Source: Nostoc sp. T09
GTDB taxonomy: Bacteria; Cyanobacteriota; Cyanobacteriia; Cyanobacteriales; Nostocaceae
Direction of reading: 5' to 3'
Assembly: GCF_002154695.1 (NCBI RefSeq)
Contig: NZ_MTAV01000012.1
Span: forward strand, 1 to 64,000
Length of the DNA stretch: 64,000 nt
Positions within the stretch are counted from its first letter, which is position 1, and every line of letters starts with the position of its first letter. Both the position numbers and the translations under genes were made by a program. The notes under the pieces are model-generated. The model was not told the DNA's origin. It did no database searches and saw only the letters and a list, made by a program, of their open reading frames with translations. Of the stretch, positions 1 to 9,860 are shown in pieces.

Positions 1-93
1 AGGAGTTAGAATTCAGAATTCAGAAGTAAAACAGTCTTTATGCTTAGGTTTGAGGCTTAGAAGCTGTACTTCACTAACTTGAAATTTGCTGTA
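1..93. repeat. Dispersed repeat, copy 1 (partner at 52885-52977)
   Basis: About 93 bp that recur in the same orientation at 52885-52977 with roughly seven mismatches and no gaps. The copy begins with a doubled GAATTCAGAATTCAG-type core. It lies 3' of the large kinase gene, and the partner lies 3' of the chemotaxis operon. No ORF is carried. It resembles the non-coding intergenic repeats common in Nostocales genomes. It starts at the window edge, so it may extend to the left. Confidence 0.85.
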
Positions 94-151
94 AATTTGG
101 TTGGAAAAATTGCTGAAGAATTATTATGATAATTGGTAAATAACTTTACCA

Positions 152-3100
152 TCAGTTTTCTACTATTGTAGGAATTGTAAAATAAAAAATACTACCTTCT
201 CCTAAAACACTTTCTGCCCAAATTGCGCCACCATGCTGTTGAATAATGCCACGACAGATAGCTAGTCCTAAACCTGTTCCTCCTTTTTGCCGCGAATCGC
301 TAGCATCAACCTGTTGAAACCGTCCAAAAATACTTTCTAACATTCCATTAGGTATCCCCCTCCCCTGGTCTTGCACTTTAAATAAAACGCGATCGCTCAC
401 ATTTTCTACACTTACCGTCACTGTACTATTTGGTGTAGAAAACTTGATGGCATTACCGATTAAGTTGACTAGAGTTTGCATAATCCGATCGGAATCTACC
501 CATATCTGCACAGAAGTGAGCAACATAACTAAAGAAATATTATTTTCTGTTGCTAGAACCTTCACTGCTTCTACAGATTGGCGTATGAGTGTAGCAGCAT
601 CACACCACTGCTTAACTAAAGTAAATTTGTTTGATTCTAAATGTTCTAAATCTAAAATATCATTGACCAAGCGCACTAAACGTTCCGTATCGCTGTAAGC
701 AATATCTAACATCTGTTGAGCAGTTTCTGGCTGTGCTTGCAACACTCCAGCCGCCAGCAATCCTAAAGCACCACGAATAGAAGCTAAGGGAGTTCTTAAT
801 TCATGGCTGACAATCGAGATAAATTCATTCTTCATTTTCTCAATTGCCCGACTTTCAGTAATATCTTCGATTGTACCCACGTACCCCATTAGCTCATTTT
901 TACCAGAGATAATCGGAACGATGATGATGCGACAAAAACGCAAGGTTGAATCAGGTGGAATGTAACGTACTTCAGAGGAGAATTCTTGGTTGGCTGTTGC
1001 TAGTGCCTGCCACTGTGGTAAAAATACTGCTAAATCATCTGGATGAATGAATTGCAGCCAACGATCGCCAAAAGACTCTTCAATGCTCAATCCGCAAATT
1101 GCTTGAAAGCGAGGATTAGTATAAATGTTTGTTCCTTGGGCATCACTTCTAAAAATGCCAATTGGCGCAGACTCGCTGAGAGTCCGAAACAAAGCTTCGC
1201 TTTCCCGCAGAGCTTCTTCAGCTCGTTTGCGATCGCTAATATCTAATGTCGTGCCTACAATCCGAATTAATTCTCTTTGGTTGCCCAAAATTGGCTCTCC
1301 ACGAATTTCAACATAGCGAACTTCTCCATTAGGGCGTATGAGCCGTAGATCGGTTTCAAATGGTAAGCCTGCTTGTGCCGGCTCACTAATCCTCTGTTGA
1401 TACAGTTCCCAATCATCGGAATGAACTCGTTGAGAAAATGTGTCTGGTTCTGGTGTGGGTTGGCTGGGGTCAATCCCGTGAATACGGAACAGTTCTTCGC
1501 TCCAAGTAAGTGTTTGGGTAGTAGCATCCCATTCCCAACTGCCAATATGACCAACTCGTTGAGCTTCCAGCAGGTTTCGTTCGCTACAACGTAATGCATC
1601 CTCCATCTGTTTGCGATCGCTAATATCGATGCTCACTCCTGTTACAATCCAGCAATCACTCGCTTTATCTCTATGGGAAGCGTAAGTCGCCGAAATCCAA
1701 CGCAGAGAACCGTTTTTGTGATAAAACCGAAACTCAACAGTAGTAGTATGTTCAGCAAAAAATTCCTCAAACAGTGGATACATAACTGTATCTCGGTCTT
1801 CTGGAAATACCTGTGAAATCCACAGCATTTTGTCAGCAAGGATTTCCTCAGGAGAATAGCCGAAAATTACTTCGCTAGCAGTCGACTGATACTCATACTC
1901 CCAGTCGTAATTGGCAAAGACACGAAAACTCACAATAGAGGCGCTGGCTGTGGTAAGTATGCTGTTGAATCGAGTTTGTGAAGCTTGTAAAGCCAGTTCT
2001 AATTGTTTGCGATCGCTAATATCGAAAGCTAGTCCTTGAAGAATCTGAGTTTTGCCATCTGGCGCTAGCACAAGGCTGGATTGATCGCGAACCCAAATGA
2101 TTCTACCGTCAGCAGTGAACATACGATATTCCGTAATTAAAGATTCTCCAGCCTGAATAGCTTTTTGAACACTTTCGGTAATGTAATCGCGATCGTCTGG
2201 ATGTACATATTTAGCCCAAGTGTTTAAGTGACCAGCAGTCCATTCTTGGGCAGGAATGTTGAGAAACTGGTGAATTTGGGGACTAATGTAAGCGAATTCA
2301 GTATTAGCAGTAATGGGTGCGGTATAGAAAATTCCAGGGATTTGTTCAACCAAAGTTCTATATCGCAATTCCGCTTGTCTGAGCTTTTCTTCTGCTTGTT
2401 TGCGATCGCTAATTTCTATGCTGCTACCGACAAGCCGATAAATACGCGAATGTTCATTAAACAAAGGAGTCAAGTTGGTGATCCACCAAGTATCTTGTCC
2501 TTTAAATGGCAAACATTCTTCGTAGGTAATAGTTTCTCTTGCGGCTACACAAGCTTGATAATGGTGCCGAATTGACGATGCCATTTCTGGAGGAAACAGT
2601 TCTTCTAAAGTTTTGCCTTGGATATCCACAGAACGCATACCACAGAAGCGTTCAGCAACGGGATTCAGCCCTACAAGGTAAAATTCATCATCTTCGAGAA
2701 TATCCACTACAAAAATACATTGTTCAACACCGTTATAAATACTGCGTAAAAACTTCTCTTTTTCTTGCAAAGCTTTCTGTGCTAAAAACCGTTCTGTAAT
2801 ATCCTGAGCAGTGCCATAGAGACGAATTACCTGCCCATCTGCATTAAATTCTGCATGTCCGATGGACTCAGTGTAGCGGGGAGAAGCATCTGGACTAGTA
2901 TTTGGTCGAAGTATCAGCTTGTAGGATTCACCAGTGGTAATTGCGCGCTCAACTGCTTTGTACAATTTCTCTGCATCTTTAGGGTGATACATTTGTAGGT
3001 TTTCTTCATAAGTAGGTTCACTTAGTGCTGGATCTCGATTCAAAATGTGGAAAAGCTCTTCTGTCCAAGTGATTTTTTGGGTAGCTAAATCAAACTCCCA

Positions 3101-4756
3101 GTTGCCAATCTGAGCAATATGCTGTGCTTCTGTAAGTAAAGCTTTGCTCTTACGTAGAGTTGCTTCAGTATTTTTAAGGTCGGTAATGTCAAGCCGGATA
3201 CCATCCCAACAAATTCTCCCATCATCCATGCGGCGGGGGGTTGAACAGAGGCGCACCCAACGGATCTCTCTCTCTGGGGAATACTCGCGTAGCTGAACAT
3301 CAAATACTGACATCGTTTGTATAGACTCCTCCTGTTTCTGAAGGATATCAGGTATATCTTCTGCTACAACGTTGTTAAACAGCAGACTTGAATCAGCCAA
3401 GATTGCTTCAGCTTTTAATCCATTCGTTCGTTCAACGCCAGCACTGATGTAGTAAAAACGATTGCTACCATCTAATTCCCGAACCATCTGGTAGATATAG
3501 CCATTGGGAATGTGATCGCCAATTCCCCGCAGAAAAGCTTTTCGCTCTGTTAAAGCTTGTTCTGCTAATTTGCGCTCGTTGATATCTCGATGGATTCCGA
3601 TCATCCGTAATGGCTGACCATTTTTATCCCTTGCTACAACTTTGCCGTGGTTAGCAATCCATATGCAATCACCCGATTTGGTTTGCATTCGGTATTTAAA
3701 AGTGTAGGGAACCGAACTATCCTTGAGATGAGACTGTAAAACATCCATTACCCACGGTTTATCCTCTGGATGAATCAATTGTGCCCAAGTACTCAACGCA
3801 CTTGTCAGCTCACCAGCAGCATAGCCTAGCATTTCATACCAGCGAGGGCTAAGATAAACTTCTCCTGTAGGGATCTTCCAGTCCCACAGCCCATCTCCAG
3901 ACGCTTCCAATGCTAACTGCAATCGTTCTTCACTTTCGCGTAAAGCTTCTTCTGTTTGTTTACGCTCTGTGATGTTGGTTTTTACACTCATTACCAGCCA
4001 AGATTGGGTCGTTTCCTCCCATCCTGCACTGAAGGTATCGCAAATCCAGCATATTGAGCCATTTTGATGCTGAAACCGATACTCAACGCTAACTGTTTGC
4101 TCAACAGCAATGGCAGCCTGAAGATGTTTAAAATACAAAGTCCTGTCTTCTGCTAAAAGCCGAGAACTCCAGAGGTTTTGATCTGCTATGAATTCATCTG
4201 GAGAGTAGCCTAAAATCTTTTGACAACTGGAAGAGATATATTCATACTCGAATTCTTGGTGTGATCGCAGTCTAATTCTGCTGACAATTGTGCTTGTATT
4301 GCGGAGAATTGTATCAACCTGAGCCTGAGACTTTTCTTGCGTTTGTGCAAGATGCTCGCAGCGATCCATTTCTTGTGACAATGCTTGCTGAATACTTTGA
4401 GGTGCGATCATACCTAATAGTTGTCCCTGCTCATCCAAAACTGGGAGATAGGAAATTTGACGCTGGCGTAGCAGGCGGGCAATACTAAACAAATCGCCTA
4501 ACTCTGATTCTTTGATAGTAATGACGTTATCAGCCATTACATCTGATAGGGTAACAACACTCAAGTTTTTCCCTGAGGCGATCGCCTTTACTAAATCTCT
4601 TTCAGTAAAAATTCCCACTAACTTGTCTTGCTCTAAAACCAAGACATAGCCTGTTCCTAGCTGGCTCATCACTTGAACTGCAAACTCAACAGATATATCT
4701 GGCGATAGTGTTGTCTCGCACTTTTGCATGAGTTGAGTTTGGGATAATGGCAGCAT
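152..4756 (-). CDS. CBS plus nine-PAS sensor histidine kinase
   Basis: A probably cytoplasmic sensor kinase of 1534 aa; no membrane segment is visible. The order is two CBS motifs (about 13-127, including FTERDLVKAI), then nine successive PAS/PAC units (about 140-1290), each ending in a PAC-like D-I-[TS]-[ED]-R-K signature. A HisKA domain follows with H-box VSHELRTPLASIRG, then an HATPase_c domain with N-box NLIGNAIKF, DQGRGIP, and G2 box GGTGLGLAICRG. All catalytic boxes look intact, so it should autophosphorylate. CBS pairs usually bind adenine nucleotides, and PAS units bind small ligands, haem or flavin or mediate dimerisation. No response regulator is adjacent, so the partner is unknown. 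It looks monocistronic, with about 825 bp of gene-free DNA upstream. The ligand of each PAS cannot be read from sequence. Confidence 0.93.
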   Translation of the reverse strand: MLPLSQTQLMQKCETTLSPDISVEFAVQVMSQLGTGYVLVLEQDKLVGIFTERDLVKAIASGKNLSVVTLSDVMADNVITIKESELGDLFSIARLLRQRQISYLPVLDEQGQLLGMIAPQSIQQALSQEMDRCEHLAQTQEKSQAQVDTILRNTSTIVSRIRLRSHQEFEYEYISSSCQKILGYSPDEFIADQNLWSSRLLAEDRTLYFKHLQAAIAVEQTVSVEYRFQHQNGSICWICDTFSAGWEETTQSWLVMSVKTNITERKQTEEALRESEERLQLALEASGDGLWDWKIPTGEVYLSPRWYEMLGYAAGELTSALSTWAQLIHPEDKPWVMDVLQSHLKDSSVPYTFKYRMQTKSGDCIWIANHGKVVARDKNGQPLRMIGIHRDINERKLAEQALTERKAFLRGIGDHIPNGYIYQMVRELDGSNRFYYISAGVERTNGLKAEAILADSSLLFNNVVAEDIPDILQKQEESIQTMSVFDVQLREYSPEREIRWVRLCSTPRRMDDGRICWDGIRLDITDLKNTEATLRKSKALLTEAQHIAQIGNWEFDLATQKITWTEELFHILNRDPALSEPTYEENLQMYHPKDAEKLYKAVERAITTGESYKLILRPNTSPDASPRYTESIGHAEFNADGQVIRLYGTAQDITERFLAQKALQEKEKFLRSIYNGVEQCIFVVDILEDDEFYLVGLNPVAERFCGMRSVDIQGKTLEELFPPEMASSIRHHYQACVAARETITYEECLPFKGQDTWWITNLTPLFNEHSRIYRLVGSSIEISDRKQAEEKLRQAELRYRTLVEQIPGIFYTAPITANTEFAYISPQIHQFLNIPAQEWTAGHLNTWAKYVHPDDRDYITESVQKAIQAGESLITEYRMFTADGRIIWVRDQSSLVLAPDGKTQILQGLAFDISDRKQLELALQASQTRFNSILTTASASIVSFRVFANYDWEYEYQSTASEVIFGYSPEEILADKMLWISQVFPEDRDTVMYPLFEEFFAEHTTTVEFRFYHKNGSLRWISATYASHRDKASDCWIVTGVSIDISDRKQMEDALRCSERNLLEAQRVGHIGSWEWDATTQTLTWSEELFRIHGIDPSQPTPEPDTFSQRVHSDDWELYQQRISEPAQAGLPFETDLRLIRPNGEVRYVEIRGEPILGNQRELIRIVGTTLDISDRKRAEEALRESEALFRTLSESAPIGIFRSDAQGTNIYTNPRFQAICGLSIEESFGDRWLQFIHPDDLAVFLPQWQALATANQEFSSEVRYIPPDSTLRFCRIIIVPIISGKNELMGYVGTIEDITESRAIEKMKNEFISIVSHELRTPLASIRGALGLLAAGVLQAQPETAQQMLDIAYSDTERLVRLVNDILDLEHLESNKFTLVKQWCDAATLIRQSVEAVKVLATENNISLVMLLTSVQIWVDSDRIMQTLVNLIGNAIKFSTPNSTVTVSVENVSDRVLFKVQDQGRGIPNGMLESIFGRFQQVDASDSRQKGGTGLGLAICRGIIQQHGGAIWAESVLGEGSIFYFTIPTIVEN

Positions 4757-5581
4757 AATACTTGAGGTATTTTGAGTACAGCTAAGTGTCGGTGCAAAAC
4801 AGGATGAGGCTATTTGATCTCATCTCGACATTTAGGAAATTACAGAATAACTCAAGTAGAGAAGAACTAGGTCTCAAGGTAGTTAGTAATTCTCAGCTTT
4901 TTCTATATAGTTCTGGTAGCTAGTACAGTCAGGCAAAATCAAAAGAGTATTTTACATTTTGAATGCCACTCAGCACTTTTGGTATTTAATTCATTAGTAA
5001 ATTCTATACATTGCATAAGACCTTTGTATTAACTTAACAATTAGCAAAGTAAACTATGTAACTTGATCGCTAAATATGAACTTTTATCAAGTTTGTATCT
5101 TAATATAACAAAAAACAATTTTAGATTTAAAGTATAAATAACTACAACGTATCGAATAGGGTTTGTAATAAAATTGACCGTTAATTTATTTAAATAAAGT
5201 TTTTTAGCCGCTAAATGCTCTCAGTGCTTAATAGCAGAGGTATTGCATATTACTTATATTTGGGATAAATACATAAGCATAGCAGGCGAATCTTTCTGAA
5301 TATATATATCAATTAGCCTGCTGATTCTCAAACTATATATTCAATCAAAGTTTGTCTATCGGAAGCGTTAGATATAAATATATCAGCGTATATATAAAGT
5401 AATTAAATATAAATACGGAGTCAAAGAGTTTATTCCCCGCAGTAGATACATAAAAATATTTGACCTATTAAATTAAAGGAAAGTTTAATTAAAGCTCTTA
5501 AATGTTTCCGGTAAAAGTGCTAAGGCGCAAATTTGGATTTGCCGTGCCTGCGACTTTTTTTACAATCAGCAACAACAAACT
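4757..5581. other. Gene-free divergent intergenic region
   Basis: 825 bp of AT-rich DNA between the divergent kinase and glycosyltransferase genes. It has TATA-rich tracts around 5300-5400 and no ORF with coding character. It presumably holds both promoters. The only distinct element I see is a short hairpin close to the glycosyltransferase start (separate entry). Confidence 0.6.
5524..5560 (+). promoter_or_regulatory. Leader hairpin followed by T-tract before glycosyltransferase
   Basis: GCAAAT-TTGG-ATTTGC forms a perfect 6-bp hairpin, extendable by the flanking GGC/GCC. Seven T residues follow about ten bases later, and the ATG at 5582 is about 20 bases beyond them. The arrangement could be an attenuator or only a 5'UTR stem. 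The gap between stem and T-tract is longer than in a standard intrinsic terminator. Confidence 0.3.
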
Positions 5582-6943
5582 ATGAACGCTACCACTGAAA
5601 AACGCATCGCTTTGATTTCAGTTCACGGAGACCCGGCGATTGAAATTGGTAAAGAAGAAGCCGGAGGACAAAATGTTTACGTCCGACAAGTGGGTGAAGC
5701 ACTAGGGCGATTGGGATGGCAAGTTGATATGTTTACCCGCAAAGTGAGTGCGGAGCAAGAAACGATTGTTCAGCATAGTGAGAATTGTCGAACCATCCGT
5801 TTCCAAGCAGGTTCTCTGGAGTTTGTACCGCGAGACAATCTTTTTGACTATTTACCAGAATTTATAGATAAGTTTTTAGAATTTCAACGAGAAAATGGCA
5901 TTACCTATGAGTTGGTTCACACTAACTACTGGCTCTCTAGCTGGGTAGGAATGCAATTGAAGAAGATCCAAGGCATTAAACAGGTTCACACATACCACTC
6001 TCTAGGAGCAGTCAAGTACAACACGATAGAAACAATTCCTGTAATTGCCAGTAAGCGATTAGCAGTAGAAAAAGAAGTGTTGGAGACAGCAGAAACAATT
6101 GTGGCGACGAGTCCGCAAGAAAAGCAACATATGCGATCGCTCGTTTCTACTAAAGGTAATATTGATATCATTCCCTGCGGTACGGATATTCAGCAGTTTG
6201 GTTCTATTGATCGCCAAGCGGCACGGGCTAAGTTGGGTATCGATCCAGATGCTAAGGTGGTGTTGTACGTAGGACGTTTTGACCCACGCAAAGGTATAGA
6301 AACCGTGGTACGAGCCGTGGGAGCCTCAAAGTTGCGTGAGTCGCAAAAACTCCAGTTAATTATTGGTGGTGGTAGCACTCCAGGTAATAGCGACGGTATC
6401 GAGCGCGATCGCATCGAAGGCATTATTAATGAATTGGGCATGAACGAGATTACCACCTTAGCTGGTCGTCTCTGCCAGAAAATTCTGCCTACTTACTACG
6501 CCGCTGCTGATGTATGCGTTGTTCCTAGCCACTACGAACCCTTTGGACTAGTGGCAATTGAAGCAATGGCTAGTGGTACACCAGTAGTAGCAAGTGATGT
6601 TGGTGGACTTCAGTTTACTGTAGTTCCAGAAGAAACTGGTTTATTAGCACCACCACAAGATGTACCCGCTTTTACAGATGCCATTGACCGAATTTTGATG
6701 AATCAAGAATGGCGCGATAAATTGGGTAAAGCAGCTAGGGAGCGTGTGAGCGGCAAGTTTAGTTGGGATGGTGTGGCATCTCAGCTGAGTGAACTGTACA
6801 CCCAACTATTAGAACAGCCTGTAGCAAAATCTTTAGTACAAACTTTGGAACAAACCCTAGAACAACCTGCGGTAAAACCTGTCGTAAAACCTGCGGTGAA
6901 ACCTGCGGTAAAATCTGCCAAAGAGCCGGCTTTACTGAGCTAA
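5582..6943 (+). CDS. GT4-family glycosyltransferase (sucrose-phosphate-synthase-like)
   Basis: A GT-B retaining glycosyltransferase of 453 aa. The N-terminal Rossmann domain carries the GGQNVYVRQVG loop typical of sucrose-synthase and sucrose-phosphate-synthase relatives. The C-terminal domain (about residue 200 on) starts its core with VVLYVGRFDPRKGIE and carries the E-x7-E donor motif as EPFGLVAIEAMASG, followed by TPVVASDVGG. It probably uses a nucleotide sugar in the cytosol; the acceptor is not readable. The last 40 or so residues are a low-complexity tail of repeated KPAVKP-like units after the catalytic fold. The tail is unusual for the family, looks disordered and is basic. The gene stands alone behind a long intergenic region and ends before an intrinsic terminator. 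A role in sucrose or exopolysaccharide synthesis is inference. Confidence 0.85.
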   Translation: MNATTEKRIALISVHGDPAIEIGKEEAGGQNVYVRQVGEALGRLGWQVDMFTRKVSAEQETIVQHSENCRTIRFQAGSLEFVPRDNLFDYLPEFIDKFLEFQRENGITYELVHTNYWLSSWVGMQLKKIQGIKQVHTYHSLGAVKYNTIETIPVIASKRLAVEKEVLETAETIVATSPQEKQHMRSLVSTKGNIDIIPCGTDIQQFGSIDRQAARAKLGIDPDAKVVLYVGRFDPRKGIETVVRAVGASKLRESQKLQLIIGGGSTPGNSDGIERDRIEGIINELGMNEITTLAGRLCQKILPTYYAAADVCVVPSHYEPFGLVAIEAMASGTPVVASDVGGLQFTVVPEETGLLAPPQDVPAFTDAIDRILMNQEWRDKLGKAARERVSGKFSWDGVASQLSELYTQLLEQPVAKSLVQTLEQTLEQPAVKPVVKPAVKPAVKSAKEPALLS

Positions 6944-7049
6944 TTAACGAAACCCCTCTCCAAATCACTCCCGGTTTGCGCAAGAGGTTAGATAAACCTA
7001 CGTTAATTAAGCTCTAACGATTTTCGAGCGTCAGTAGTCGTTAAAATCA

Positions 7050-7104
7050 AAAAGGAGAAGGTATTTCGCGCAAATCTGTGATTTTACCTTTTCCTTTTAA
7101 TTTT
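7050..7104 (+). terminator. Intrinsic terminator after glycosyltransferase
   Basis: AAAGGAGAAGGTA (from 7051) pairs with TACCTTTTCCTTT (7085-7097) with one G:U, around a 21-base loop, and is followed by TAATTTTT. It separates the glycosyltransferase from the NFACT gene. Confidence 0.75.
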
Positions 7105-7195
7105 TCATCCTTGGCCAACGAAGAGCATAAGATATTTGTCCATACATTTTGGCACTATACTTAGCATCGACGTTTGAAGCCAATGGCTAACTGTT

Positions 7196-8923
7196 GTGCA
7201 ACCAGTTGACTTTACCACCCTAACAGCTGCTTGTAGCGAACTCCGCGCTCACTGGCTACCATCCCGGACAGAACAGGTTTTCCAGCGCGATCGCTATACT
7301 ATTTCTGTAGCATTACGTACTTTAAAACAGCGGGGTTGGCTAGAGATTTCCTGGCATCCCCAAGCTGCACGCATTTGCATTGGCGATCCGCCACCGCGAA
7401 CACCAGATACCTTTACTTTTAGCCAACAACTCATACACCAGTTAAATGGTTTGGCACTGATAGCAATTGAAGCGATCGCTCCTTGGGAGCGTGTTATTGA
7501 TTTACAATTTGCTCGTCGTCCTGGAGAAAGCCCTCTTTACCATGTCTACGCGGAAATCATGGGCAAGTATAGCAATGTCATTCTCACCGATGCCAGCAAT
7601 TTGATTATCACCGCAGCTCATCAAGTCAGCCAGCAACAATCTAGTGTCCGTCCGATTCAAACCGGACAACCCTATGAAACACCACCAAAACTGACTGGCC
7701 CGGTTCCTAGTTTGAGCGAATTTCAAGAGCGTTGGCAAGAACGAGTTAGTTTAGTACCAGGAGCGATTAAGCGTCAGTTGCTCAAAAGTTATAGCGGCTT
7801 AAGTGCTGCACTGGTAGAATTAATGGTGCGATCGGCAAACATTGCACCAGATACAACTACCGATAGTCTCACATCTGAGGATTGGCAACGATTATTTGAG
7901 CGATGGCAAGAATGGCTACAAGCTTTAAAAGATGAAAAATTTCACCCAGCTTGGAGTTCTGAAGGCTATACGGTAATGGGTTGGGGTGGAGTTAAACCAG
8001 CAAAAGATATTCAAGAGTTACTCAATCGTTACTATACCGATCAGCTAAATGAACAATTATTTTCCCAACTGCGCCATCAGCTGAGTCAAAAATTGAATAA
8101 TATTTTGGCAAAATTACGGCTTAAGGCTAATACCTTTTCTGAACGCTTGCAGCAATCAGATCGAGCCGATGAATATCGCCAAAAAGCTGATTTGTTGATG
8201 GCTCACCTGCAAAACTGGGAAGCAGGGATGAAGGAAATTACCCTCCTGGATTTTGAGACTGGCTTACCAGTTGCGATCGCTCTGCAACCAGATAAAAACG
8301 CTGTACAAAATGCCCAAGGTCTTTATAAACAGCACCAAAAGCTCAAACGTGCTCGTGCTGCGGTAGAACCTTTACTGGCAGAAGTTAAGGCGGAAATTGA
8401 ATATTTAGAACAAGTAGAAGCTGCGATCGCCCAAATAGACCAATACCAAATACCAGAGGATTTGCAAGCTCTCGAAGAAATCCGCGATGAACTAATTGGA
8501 CAAGGCTATCTAGAAGATCCCGAATATCGCAACCGCAATAGCAATGAAGCTAGCTGCAACTTTCATCGTTACCGGACACCCAGTGGTTTTGAAGTATTAA
8601 TCGGTCGCAATAATCGTCAGAATGACCAATTGACCTTTCGAGTCGCTGGAGATTATGACCTGTGGTTCCACGCGCAAGAAATTCCTGGTAGCCATGTGTT
8701 ACTACGTTTGGAACCAGGCTCTGTCCCGGAAGAAACTGATTTACAATTTACTGCTAACCTGGCTTCTTACTACAGCCGTGCTCGGCAAAGTGAACAAGTG
8801 CCAGTAGTGTATACTCAGCCAAAGCACGTCTATAAACCCAAGGGAGCTAAACCGGGAATTGCTATTTATAAGCAAGAGCGTATTCTTTGGGGAAAACCAC
8901 AATCAATGGTCAACAGTAAATAG
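7196..8923 (+). CDS. rqcH: NFACT family protein, RqcH/FbpA-like
   Basis: 575 aa, an NFACT (NEMF/FbpA/Caliban/Tae2) protein. In bacteria RqcH binds the obstructed 50S subunit with peptidyl-tRNA and recruits Ala-tRNA to add alanine tails that mark stalled chains. The NFACT-N domain (about 1-240) carries EIMGKYSNVIL. A long helical coiled-coil middle (about 280-430) precedes the NFACT-R domain (about 455-560) with GFEVLIGRNNRQND and DLWFHAQEIPGSHV. The start is GTG at 7196. The residues aligned by me with the B. subtilis RqcH Asp97-Arg98 pair read Glu98-Arg99 (PWERVIDLQF), a conservative change at a functional site. The symbol is by homology; an older label is fibronectin-binding protein. It is transcribed alone. 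Confidence 0.88.
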   Translation: MQPVDFTTLTAACSELRAHWLPSRTEQVFQRDRYTISVALRTLKQRGWLEISWHPQAARICIGDPPPRTPDTFTFSQQLIHQLNGLALIAIEAIAPWERVIDLQFARRPGESPLYHVYAEIMGKYSNVILTDASNLIITAAHQVSQQQSSVRPIQTGQPYETPPKLTGPVPSLSEFQERWQERVSLVPGAIKRQLLKSYSGLSAALVELMVRSANIAPDTTTDSLTSEDWQRLFERWQEWLQALKDEKFHPAWSSEGYTVMGWGGVKPAKDIQELLNRYYTDQLNEQLFSQLRHQLSQKLNNILAKLRLKANTFSERLQQSDRADEYRQKADLLMAHLQNWEAGMKEITLLDFETGLPVAIALQPDKNAVQNAQGLYKQHQKLKRARAAVEPLLAEVKAEIEYLEQVEAAIAQIDQYQIPEDLQALEEIRDELIGQGYLEDPEYRNRNSNEASCNFHRYRTPSGFEVLIGRNNRQNDQLTFRVAGDYDLWFHAQEIPGSHVLLRLEPGSVPEETDLQFTANLASYYSRARQSEQVPVVYTQPKHVYKPKGAKPGIAIYKQERILWGKPQSMVNSK

Positions 8924-9818
8924 TTATTCTCTGTCTGCTGTGTTCTTTATGTTGAGAGAAATATATTGAGTTCTTCTCAAAGATAGAGGTTATTAATCTC
9001 TGACACAATCTTTTTTTGGTAAATTTTTACGAAAAAACTGTGTTGACTGCTACAATATTGTTAAGAAAAGTTGCCCGTTGCATTTTGGGAACGCGCAACT
9101 CGGTTTTAACTCTATTGAGAAGACAACGCGGAAAATATTTTTTAGACCAGCTGTGGGAGGCTGGTCATTTTTTTGAGATTTATACCAACTGACTTCTTAG
9201 TTGCAATTTTCTTACTCTTCTCAATTGGTAGAGAGGTGACTAGCTACTTAAGTAAAAGTGCAGTTGTGATTGGTTGCTTTCAGGTATTCTTCCTGATATC
9301 TCTACAAAAACTAGCTCTATAACTGTTACATCACAAGGCAAAACTAAAATTTTTAGCTAGCTAGGAATACTAATCCGATTCCAAATTCCAGTAATTTCCA
9401 CATGTTTTTTATTGCGTCTAAGTTAAATTCGCTATGGATTTTATGCCTTATTCTGCTTACAGACTCTAGTAATAGTAGATTTACTTAATAATCAGCCATG
9501 AATTTTGATTAATGATACATTTAGGCTTTTGTTTCTGGAGATAAATACTTAAAAATTTCTCAAAAAAATAGTTTTATACCTATTTATAAATAAGTGCTTG
9601 ATTGCATCTTTAGACTCAGGCAAGATAAATCTTTTTTTTGTAAAAAAAATTGCTTTAATCTATACAGTCAGATCTTTTGTATGCGAAGGTATGGATAGGC
9701 AACATGCTAAATCAATCAAATCCCTACATTCTTTAAATGCAACAAAATTGGGACAAACATTAGGTAAGATAATTGCCTGAGATCCAAAGAGAAACAACGG
9801 TTATTTGGTGTAAAAGAT
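8924..9818. other. Gene-poor intergenic region
   Basis: About 900 bp between the NFACT gene and the porin terminator. Apart from the intrinsic terminator at 9145-9174 nothing convincing is visible. A 60-codon TTG-initiated frame near 9598-9780 has no ribosome-binding site or recognisable composition, and I do not call it. Confidence 0.55.
9145..9174 (+). terminator. Strong intrinsic terminator, 220 bp from any gene
   Basis: GACCAGC (9145-9151), an 8-base loop and GCTGGTC (9160-9166) form a perfect stem followed by A and seven T. It lies 222 bp after the NFACT stop. It may end a long 3'UTR or a small RNA initiated near 9050, where a TTGACT hexamer is visible. Confidence 0.75.
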
Positions 9819-9820
9819 TT

Positions 9821-9846
9821 AACCCAGCAGAAATGCTGGGTTTTCA
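9821..9846. terminator. Bidirectional-looking terminator 3' of the porin gene
   Basis: AACCCAGCA (9821-9829), loop GAAA and TGCTGGGTT (9834-9842) make a perfect GNRA-capped stem. It is followed by TTTT on the plus strand and by AAATC with a short T run on the minus strand. It sits 19 bp past the porin stop codon. Confidence 0.75.
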
Positions 9847-9860
9847 CTTTAATTAGCTAG

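Noticed and set aside
4757-5581. Riboswitch upstream of the glycosyltransferase
   Set aside because: Only a 6-bp hairpin is visible; no known riboswitch core was found.
9598-9780. 60-codon plus-strand frame
   Set aside because: It starts with TTG without a ribosome-binding site, has no family resemblance, and lies in AT-rich intergenic DNA.
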